From Verrucomicrobiota bacterium (GTDB lineage Bacteria > Verrucomicrobiota > Verrucomicrobiia > Limisphaerales > JACRJZ01), in contig JAKLEJ010000118.1 in assembly GCA_022711695.1 (NCBI GenBank), positions 1 to 8,911 of the forward strand: a stretch of DNA of 8,911 nt, in the 5' to 3' direction. Both the position numbers and the translations under genes were made by a program. This document shows positions 1 through 7,385 of this stretch, in pieces. The notes under the pieces are model-generated. The model did not search any database and was not told the origin of the DNA. It was given only the letters and a program-made list of their open reading frames with translations. Each line of letters begins with the position of its first letter. Positions within the stretch are counted from its first letter, which is position 1.

Positions 1-342
1 GTAGGTCTGGCCTCCCGACTGTATTTGGAAGGCGGGGATGACAAAGTCGCCCGGTTGGTTCGGGACGAGGTGATACTCGTAGGTCTGGCGCATCCGTCCC
101 GGGGCAAACTCACTCCGCTGTCCTGTGCCGGCCACCTGGAAGTTGGGCAGCGGCGGCAGTTGCGGTTGGCTGGCGGTGGCGACTCCGTCAAAGGTGATGC
201 TCAGAGTGACGGTCTCTCCCAGTGTGACGGTCGGCCGGTCCACGCTCGCGGTCACGGAAGCGGCGCGTGCCCCAAAGACGGCCGCCAGCAACAAGCACAG
301 CACCGCCTCCGGCCAAAACCGGAGGCGCGCGCGTTCTGCCAT
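1..342 (-). CDS. batD: BatD-like (oxygen tolerance / aerotolerance) protein, N-terminal part, runs off left edge
   Basis: The 114 visible codons start with a Sec-type signal peptide: basic residues (MAERARLRF), a hydrophobic stretch at about residues 12-23, and a likely cleavage site near GARA at 24-27. A beta-rich Ig-like segment follows. Its features fit the BatD family N-terminus: a VDRPTVTLGETVTL stretch at about 34-47, a PPLPNFQV segment at 63-70, then TYEYHLVPNQPGDFVIPAF at about 87-105. BatD proteins are exported, membrane-anchored partners of the vWA-domain BatA/BatB proteins and usually sit in a MoxR-bat operon. Here nothing of that operon lies upstream, so batD looks like the first gene of its transcript, unless partners follow beyond the left edge. 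The chosen ATG has an AGGCGG about nine bases upstream. An in-frame ATG at 360 would add six residues. The family call is good; the biological role in this organism is unproven. Confidence 0.8.
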   Translation of the reverse strand, partial: MAERARLRFWPEAVLCLLLAAVFGARAASVTASVDRPTVTLGETVTLSITFDGVATASQPQLPPLPNFQVAGTGQRSEFAPGRMRQTYEYHLVPNQPGDFVIPAFQIQSGGQTY

Positions 343-589
343 TGCGTGACCGCCTGTCATCTTTGCAGTCGGCAAGTCCTTGCCGCCGTCAGTTTTGCCT
401 GTAGCGGGCGGCTCGCGCAAGAGCGCACTTTTGCCCTGAATCCGCGGCTAGCGTGAGTGGGGCTAAGCGGCGACAGCCATTTCCGAACGCGCAGCCGGCT
501 GATGGCGCATGGGATGCGCGGATTCACCTTTTGCGGCCTCCGGCCGGAATGACCCCTACAGAATCAATCTTGGCACGGAACTTGAGGAG

Positions 590-609
590 CCTTGTCTTTG
601 CAGACGAGG
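590..609. repeat. Short hairpin, 8-bp stem with TTGC loop
   Basis: CCTTGTCT pairs with AGACGAGG around a TTGC loop, with one T-G wobble in the plus-strand RNA. It sits in the gene-free region and is followed by GGGCGAGCC. No U-tract follows, so it is not a standard terminator. It may be part of an interspersed repeat or a structured RNA. Confidence 0.4.
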
Positions 610-728
610 GCGAGCCGGACAATTTCCCGGGCGACGATTTGGGTTCGCCCTGGCCGGGCGCCAACGGAGCTTCTCTGAGCATGGTCGGGGGATGGCGCGT
701 GAGACGATCGCTGCGCCAGACGGAGAAA

Positions 729-770
729 GCCCGCATGTCGGAACACCCCCTCGTCCCGGGGCATGCGGGC
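729..770. repeat. Perfect 9-bp inverted repeat with 24-base loop
   Basis: GCCCGCATG at 729-737 is the exact reverse complement of CATGCGGGC at 762-770. The 24-base loop is C/G-rich and contains CCCC and GGGG tracts that could pair further. It is in a gene-free stretch. No U-run follows on either strand, so a terminator role is not supported. A repeat-element arm, a regulatory hairpin or an operator-like palindrome are all possible. Confidence 0.5.
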
Positions 771-875
771 CGTTTGAGCCTCGATAGGGCTCATTACATT
801 CTATCGGCAGATCCGGCGGTGTGCTGAAGGACTTTTCTGCTGAACACGCGTCGTGCGCGGCATGGCGACCCATGA

Positions 876-944
876 TGGGGCGAAGCTCCTGCCGAGCCGG
901 GATTATCCGCGGCGCCCCGATGGCTCCGCGGGAGCGTCGCCCTA
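876..944. repeat. REP/REPIN-like imperfect inverted repeat
   Basis: The left arm at 876-898 begins TGGGGCGAAGCTCC and the right arm at 922-944 ends GGAGCGTCGCCCTA. The arms are 23 bases each, match at 19 of 23 positions as inverted copies, and are separated by a 23-base spacer containing CCGCGG and GGCGCC. Read on the minus strand the element starts TAGGGCGACGCTCC, a style of intergenic repeat I associate from memory with Verrucomicrobiota genomes. The equal arm and spacer lengths resemble REP doublets (REPINs) mobilised by RAYT transposases. No transposase is encoded in the window. Confidence 0.55.
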
Positions 945-999
945 CCACGCCAGGGATGGGGTTGCGACTGGTACGCGGCAGGGCAAACCTCTGGGCCTT

Positions 1000-1060
1000 C
1001 CCCCCCCCGAGGCAATCGGGCGGGATGGCTTGCGCGCAGATTGAGCGATTCAAGGGGGGG
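1000..1060 (+). other. Poly-C tract and poly-G tract that could pair across a nested stem
   Basis: A run of nine C at 1000-1008 is followed by seven G at 1054-1060. Between them CAATC at 1012-1016 can pair with GATTG at 1039-1043, so the segment could fold into a two-part stem with a large loop. Both runs are also plausible sites of length variation. No gene covers them convincingly. The pairing is read directly from sequence, but any function is unknown. Confidence 0.3.
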
Positions 1061-1061
1061 C

Positions 1062-1089
1062 TTTACAGGCGAGGACTTGTCATCATACT
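1062..1089 (+). promoter_or_regulatory. Possible sigma70-type promoter for the GspE-like gene
   Basis: TTTACA at 1062-1067 matches five of six positions of the -35 consensus. CATACT at 1084-1089 matches four of six of the -10 consensus, with a 16-base spacer. Transcription would start near 1096 and give a leader of about 155 bases before the ATG at 1252. This is the best match I saw upstream of the gene, but in a region of this length a chance match is quite possible. Confidence 0.3.
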
Positions 1090-1251
1090 GGCGGCGTTAT
1101 GACGCATCACGCCTTCCCTGGCGAGTCCGGCATGCAGCCGGGGGCCGAGCAAAACACGCCGCCGGGTTCCCAGAGAGCAGGGGGCGCGGGAGCGCCACGA
1201 GCAGTCCTTCCGTCGCGTCGGTCCACCTGAGATCGTTCTTCACGCCTGTCC

Positions 1252-2469
1252 ATGAGCCAGACTCTCGATTATCTCCAATCGGATTCGGCCGAGCGCGGCA
1301 TCGAAACCGGCCTGCTGGTGCATCATCTGCTGGACGACGCCATCAAGGCGGGGGCCAGCGACATCCACATCGAGCCATGGGAGAGCACGCTGGCGGTGCG
1401 GATTCGCTTGAACGGCGTGCTGACCGAACTGGTCCACCTGCCGCTGGAGCTGATGGAGAAGATCTCGGGGCGCTTCAAAGTCATGGCCAACCTGGTTAGC
1501 TACCAGACCAGCGTGCCGCAGGAAGGGCACGCCAGCGCCGGCCCCGATCTCGGCGGCGTGGAGCTCCGCATCTCGGTCTTTCCGACCACCCGCGGCGAGA
1601 AGATCGTCGTCCGGCTGTTCGATCCCCGCAATCGCAGCTTCGATCTGGCCGGGTTGGGCTTCGACCGCGACACCCTGCGTACTTTTCTCAAGCTGCTGGC
1701 TCGTCCCAGCGGGCTGGTGCTGCTGACGGGCCCCACGGGTTCGGGAAAGACCACGGCCATCTACGCGTCCCTGACTCATATCGTGCAGCGGGCCGGGCCC
1801 GCCATCAGCGTCAGCACCGTCGAGGACCCCGTCGAATTCAACCTGCCGATGATCAGCCAGTCGCAGATCAACCCCGCCCAAGAGTTCACTTATCCCAAAG
1901 CCCTGCGCTCGCTCATGCGCCAGGATCCCCAGGTGATCATGGTTGGCGAAATCCGCGACGCCGAGACCGCCGCCATCGCCGTCCAGGCCGGGCTCACCGG
2001 ACACCTCGTCATCAGCACCATCCACAGCGGCATCGCCGCCGGCGTCTTCGCCCGGCTGATCAACATGGAGATCGAGCCGTTCCTGCTGGCCTCCAGCATC
2101 CAGGGGGTGCTGGGCATCCGGCTCATCCGCATGAACTGCCCGGCCTGTTCGCAGCCCTGCGAGCCCGAGCCCGGCCTGCTGCGGATGATCCCGCCCGAGG
2201 CCCTGCCTGCGGCCGAGTTCCGCCGCGGCGTCGGCTGCGCCGACTGCATGTTCACTGGCTTCTCCGGCCGCACCGCCCTCACCGAACTGCTCATTCCGGA
2301 CGAGGTTTTTCGCGACGCCGTCCTTCAAAAGAAGCCGACCCGCACGCTGCAGGACATTGCCATCCAGCAGGGTATGCAGACGATGTGGCAAAACGGCCTG
2401 CGCCGGGCCCTCCAGGGCCAGACGCCCTTGGACGAGGTTTTGCGGGTCATTGCGGTGGACCAGTTGTAG
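1252..2469 (+). CDS. GspE/PilB-family type II secretion / type IV pilus ATPase, short form
   Basis: This 405-residue protein is a hexameric-type cytoplasmic AAA+ ATPase that would power pseudopilus or pilus assembly at the inner membrane. The N2 domain starts almost at once, with DAIKAGASDIHIEP at about 29-42. The Walker A motif GPTGSGKTT is at 160-168 (Lys166), an Asp box around VSTVEDPVEF at 187-196, Walker B IMVGEIRDAETA at 229-240 (Glu233), and a His box GHLVISTIHS at 250-259. Two Cys pairs (296/299 and 329/332) are separated by 29 residues, as in the zinc-binding C-M domain of GspE/PilB enzymes. That motif argues against PilT. The usual N-terminal N1/MshEN domain is missing, so it is shorter than typical GspE or PilB (about 500-570). 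An in-frame TGA at 1228-1230 limits any upstream extension, and no strong ribosome site is visible. No pilin, GspD, GspF or GspG gene is in the window. Confidence 0.92.
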   Translation: MSQTLDYLQSDSAERGIETGLLVHHLLDDAIKAGASDIHIEPWESTLAVRIRLNGVLTELVHLPLELMEKISGRFKVMANLVSYQTSVPQEGHASAGPDLGGVELRISVFPTTRGEKIVVRLFDPRNRSFDLAGLGFDRDTLRTFLKLLARPSGLVLLTGPTGSGKTTAIYASLTHIVQRAGPAISVSTVEDPVEFNLPMISQSQINPAQEFTYPKALRSLMRQDPQVIMVGEIRDAETAAIAVQAGLTGHLVISTIHSGIAAGVFARLINMEIEPFLLASSIQGVLGIRLIRMNCPACSQPCEPEPGLLRMIPPEALPAAEFRRGVGCADCMFTGFSGRTALTELLIPDEVFRDAVLQKKPTRTLQDIAIQQGMQTMWQNGLRRALQGQTPLDEVLRVIAVDQL

Positions 2470-2587
2470 GCCGGCCCCGGGGAGCCGCTCACCCCAGACG
2501 CGTAATCCGGACAATAAGCCGGACGCATCCTCCAAAAAAAAGATTGGCCTTTTGCTGGGCGATTTGGCAGCGTCTCCGGCTTGATTT

Positions 2588-5092
<2,505 letters not shown>

Positions 5093-5117
5093 GGTTGCAG
5101 ACAGCGCTTTAGTTCGG

Positions 5118-5141
5118 GCGGGCCGCGGCAACGCGGCCCGC
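5118..5141 (+). terminator. Strong GC hairpin with GCAA tetraloop after hppA
   Basis: GCGGGCCGCG and CGCGGCCCGC form a perfect 10-bp stem closed by a GCAA (GNRA) loop, starting 26 bases after the hppA stop. The run after it is TGCTTGTAC, not a proper U-tract, so termination may be weak or assisted, or the hairpin may protect the hppA mRNA end. It lies between convergent hppA and tsaB and could serve both strands. Confidence 0.6.
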
Positions 5142-5278
5142 TGCTTGTACGCCGCGAACGCCGCGGTCCACCCCGGGCTGGACACCCCTCGGACGCACAG
5201 ACGCGTGGGGAGGGCGGGCGTCCTCGCGAGCCCAAACTCAGAAGGCTCTTCGCGCACAGGCGCGCAGCGCGGCCCCAG

Positions 5279-5929
5279 TCAGAGGCTGCGGGGTGGGGGA
5301 GCTTTGACGAAGCTGGCCGCGCGCAGGTAAATGGGCGTGAGTTCGTTTCCGCGAGTCCAGACGGCTCGGCGTTGCGCCAGCGCCGCCACGTGCCGGGCTC
5401 GGGGATGCCGGGCAGGGTTCGAGGACCCCCAGAGCGCCATCTCTGGCCCGATGACTTCTTCGCCCGACGCCAGCAGCGCCTGAACCTCGGCGGCGGAGGC
5501 CAGGCGCGGATCGGCGACGGCATGCCAGGCGCTTTCCTCGAGTTGGTAGGTGTGCAGGCAGGCCTCCTGTCGCTGCGCGTCGATCGCCACGCGCACGCGA
5601 CCGCGCGCGCCCTCGTTCCACGCGGCCTCGATCAAGGCGTCGGCGCTGCTGACTCCGGCAAGCCTCACCTCCCGGGCCAGTTGCCATCCCAGGGCCAGGG
5701 CCACGGCCACCCGGATGCCCGTGTAGCTGCCGGGGCCAAGCCCCACCGCCAAGGCGTCGATTTGCTGTCGGGAGACGGCCGTGTCCCGCAGAAGCTGCTC
5801 GATGAGGGCGAAGGCCCTGGTGGCTCTGGGTTCGCCGTTGCGCAAGAGCGCTTCCCCCAGCAATCGTCCGTCCTCAGCCAGGGCGACGCTTCGCTCGGTC
5901 GAAGAGAACTCAAGAGCCAGAATCTTCAT
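5279..5929 (-). CDS. tsaB: tRNA threonylcarbamoyladenosine biosynthesis protein TsaB (YeaZ)
   Basis: TsaB is the non-catalytic scaffold that binds TsaD and, with TsaE, supports transfer of threonylcarbamoyl to A37 of ANN-decoding tRNAs in the cytoplasm. The 216-residue product has the ASKHA-fold start MKILALEFSSTERSVAL (1-17), where TsaB proteins usually have a D-T-S/A element; here it reads LEFSS. The signature GLGPGSYTGIRV is at 63-74, and the C-terminus carries the typical PIYLR near residue 200. Length is normal for the family (about 210-230). It is last in the thiL-tsaE-tsaB cluster and its start overlaps the end of tsaE by 20 bases, so translation is probably coupled. No good ribosome site precedes it. 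It converges on hppA. Confidence 0.94.
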   Translation of the reverse strand: MKILALEFSSTERSVALAEDGRLLGEALLRNGEPRATRAFALIEQLLRDTAVSRQQIDALAVGLGPGSYTGIRVAVALALGWQLAREVRLAGVSSADALIEAAWNEGARGRVRVAIDAQRQEACLHTYQLEESAWHAVADPRLASAAEVQALLASGEEVIGPEMALWGSSNPARHPRARHVAALAQRRAVWTRGNELTPIYLRAASFVKAPPPRSL

Positions 5930-6377
5930 ACTTAAATCGGCGGGTGTCCGCGGTCAGTGTTTCCAGCAGCACCCGGCGGAAGTCGCGGGGCGGCGGGGGG
6001 GCGGACGCCGGGCGCCCTGCTTGTCCGTTGCGCCCAGGCAGCCAACGTTCCACCCATTCCACCACCGTGACCCCCCGGGGTGTGAACAGGTACTCCTCGA
6101 GGCCCGCGGCCACGACCTGCTCGGGGGTGTCGAGCCGGTAAAGGTCCAAGTGGAAGAGCGGCAGGCGGCCTTCGCGGTATTCGTTGATCAGGGCAAAGGT
6201 GGGCGAGGCGATCCGGCGCGCAATGCCCAGGCCCCGCGCCAGGCCTTTGACCAGTTGGGTCTTGCCCGAGCCCAGTTCGCCGCTCAGACCGATGACCCAG
6301 CCGGGCCGCGCCTGAGCGGCCCAGCTCTCCCCCAGCGCCAGCGTTTCAGCCGGGCTATTGGAAATGAACGTATCCAT
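5910..6377 (-). CDS. tsaE: tRNA threonylcarbamoyladenosine biosynthesis ATPase TsaE (YjeE)
   Basis: TsaE is a small P-loop ATPase that drives the TsaB-TsaD-TsaE cycle of t6A formation. From the chosen start the protein has 155 residues. MDTFISNSPAETLALG opens it, the Walker A GELGSGKTQ is at 33-41, SPTFALINEY at 58-67, HLDLYRLD at 76-83, and VTVVEWVERW at 103-112; all are family signatures. A Pro/Ala-rich insert (about 114-132) precedes the last strand. An in-frame ATG at 6401 would add eight residues (MEASRWRR). I chose 6377 because family members usually begin about ten residues before the S-x-x-E-T element. The start overlaps the thiL end by 23 bases (47 with the longer start) and the 3' end overlaps tsaB by 20, pointing to translational coupling. 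Confidence 0.94.
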   Translation of the reverse strand: MDTFISNSPAETLALGESWAAQARPGWVIGLSGELGSGKTQLVKGLARGLGIARRIASPTFALINEYREGRLPLFHLDLYRLDTPEQVVAAGLEEYLFTPRGVTVVEWVERWLPGRNGQAGRPASAPPPPRDFRRVLLETLTADTRRFKYEDSGS

Positions 6378-7287
6378 GCGCCGCCAGCGGCTTGCTTCCA
6401 TGTGGGTCGATCAGGCGCAGCCCCGGCTCGGTGGTGATCCGGCCAATGCAGCTCAGCCGCACTTTGGGGAAGGCCGCGCGCCAGGCGTCCGTCAGCGCCA
6501 CCGCCTGTCGCGCCGGCACGCTGAAGAGGAGCTCGAAATCCTCGCCGTCGCTCAGCGCGGCCTGGAGCGGCGCAGGCGCGTCGGCGTTCGAGCGGGCCCG
6601 CTGCCTCGCAGCCCGGCTGATGGGGATGGACTCCGCCCGGAGTTCGGCGCCCACATGGCTGGCCTCGAGCACATGGCGCAGGTCCCCGGCCAGCCCGTCG
6701 CTCAAGTCGATCATCGAGTGGATTCGATGGTGCTCCGTCAGCCAGCGGGCCTCGGCCAACCGCGGCTCGAAGCTCAGGTGCCGCCCCGCCAGGGATCCGC
6801 CCAGCTCGCCAGTGACGAAGAGGGCGTCGCCGGCTTTTGCCCCGGACCGCAGCACGCAGCGGTCCTTCTCGACTGTGCCCAGCAACGCCACCGAGAGGAA
6901 CAGGCGTTCCGGGTTGGTGGTGGTTTCCCCGCCGACCACCGCCACTCCGTGGCGTCGCGCCGTGGCGTTGAGCCCCTCATAGACTCCCTCGACGCGCGCG
7001 GGGTCGAACGGGCGTGGCAGACCCAGTGTGACCACGGCCGACCCGGGCTTGCCCCCCATGGCGGCGATGTCGCTTAACGCTCGGGCCAGGGCCTTGTGGC
7101 CCACCTGCCGCGCGGGCGTGTCCGGCAGGAAGTGGATCCCCTCCACCACCGCATCGGCCTTCAACAGCGCGAACTCGCCCGAAAGCCCCAGGTCCAGGAC
7201 GGCGCAGTCGTCGCCCGCTCCTGTCCTGACGGAGGAGTTGACCGCCAACCCGGGCCGCAATCGCGCTATCAGCTCGAATTCGTTCAT
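6355..7287 (-). CDS. thiL: Thiamine-monophosphate kinase ThiL
   Basis: ThiL phosphorylates thiamine monophosphate with ATP to give thiamine diphosphate, the active cofactor, in the cytoplasm. The 310-residue length is normal for this AIR-synthase-like family. Visible signatures are GAGDDCAVL at 23-31, LLKADAVVEGIHF at 41-53, ALSDIAAMGGKP at 70-81, GVAVVGGETT at 114-123, MIDLSDGLAGD at 192-202 and SDGEDFELLF at 246-255. Acidic metal- and phosphate-binding residues (Asp26, Asp27, Asp44, Asp73, Asp195, Asp198) are in place. A GAGG ribosome site eight bases upstream supports the ATG at 7287. It is the first gene of an overlapping cluster with tsaE and tsaB. It follows the WD40/TPR gene on the same strand after about 98 bases, so it could have its own promoter in that gap. 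No TPP riboswitch is recognisable upstream. Confidence 0.96.
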   Translation of the reverse strand: MNEFELIARLRPGLAVNSSVRTGAGDDCAVLDLGLSGEFALLKADAVVEGIHFLPDTPARQVGHKALARALSDIAAMGGKPGSAVVTLGLPRPFDPARVEGVYEGLNATARRHGVAVVGGETTTNPERLFLSVALLGTVEKDRCVLRSGAKAGDALFVTGELGGSLAGRHLSFEPRLAEARWLTEHHRIHSMIDLSDGLAGDLRHVLEASHVGAELRAESIPISRAARQRARSNADAPAPLQAALSDGEDFELLFSVPARQAVALTDAWRAAFPKVRLSCIGRITTEPGLRLIDPHGSKPLAAHGYVHFQ

Positions 7288-7294
7288 CGTGGCC

Positions 7295-7302
7295 GCCTCT
7301 TC
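7295..7302 (-). promoter_or_regulatory. Ribosome binding site of thiL
   Basis: On the minus strand GAAGAGGC precedes the ATG at 7287, with GAGG eight bases from it. It is the clearest Shine-Dalgarno match at any start in the window and it fixes the thiL start. Confidence 0.5.
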
Positions 7303-7347
7303 GAGAGCGGGGCTCGCACTCTAGCCCGGCGTCGGGGCGGTTGGAAA

Positions 7348-7366
7348 GGCGCAAAACCCGCGCGCC
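7348..7366 (-). terminator. Weak hairpin in the gap between the WD40/TPR gene and thiL
   Basis: On the minus strand GGCGC and GCGCC form a 5-bp stem around a 9-base loop, about 20 bases after the WD40/TPR stop, followed by TTTCC. The stem is short and the T-run has only three bases. It may attenuate read-through into thiL, but chance is a real alternative in such GC-rich DNA. Confidence 0.22.
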
Positions 7367-7385
7367 GCCCGTGGGAAGGCTGTTC

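Larger units (their letters stand above)
343..1251. other. Long intergenic region between divergent genes, no convincing gene
   Basis: About 900 bases separate the batD start from the start of the GspE-like gene. Several frames of 60-165 codons are open here, but their translations are rich in Arg, Pro, Gly and Ser, lack recognisable domains and overlap each other on both strands, as expected for GC-rich non-coding DNA. I see no tRNA or rRNA. The stretch holds several hairpins: 534-546 (CGGCC, 3-base loop, GGCCG), 590-609, 629-650 (GGGCGA/TCGCCC), 729-770, 876-944, a possible 1000-1060 poly-C/poly-G pairing and 1183-1196 (GGCGC/GCGCC). Promoters for both flanking genes should lie here. Decayed repeats or an undescribed structured RNA are also possible. 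Confidence 0.7.

Noticed and set aside
453..827. 124-codon plus-strand frame in the gene-free region
   Set aside because: No domain, no good ribosome site, spans several hairpins, and overlaps another open frame at 509-787 and antisense frames.
556..1053. 165-codon minus-strand frame in the gene-free region
   Set aside because: Part of it is a translation of the REP-like inverted repeat. Composition is Arg/Pro/Ser/Gly-rich, no domain is recognisable, and it overlaps open frames on the other strand.
2470..2587. Riboswitch or strong promoter before hppA
   Set aside because: The 118-base gap has an A8 tract (2534-2541) and a repeated CCGGAC, but no recognisable aptamer and no convincing -35/-10 pair.
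7288..7385. TPP riboswitch upstream of thiL
   Set aside because: The gap is only 98 bases and I could not find the conserved TPP aptamer elements such as CUGAGA. ThiL here is more likely constitutive.
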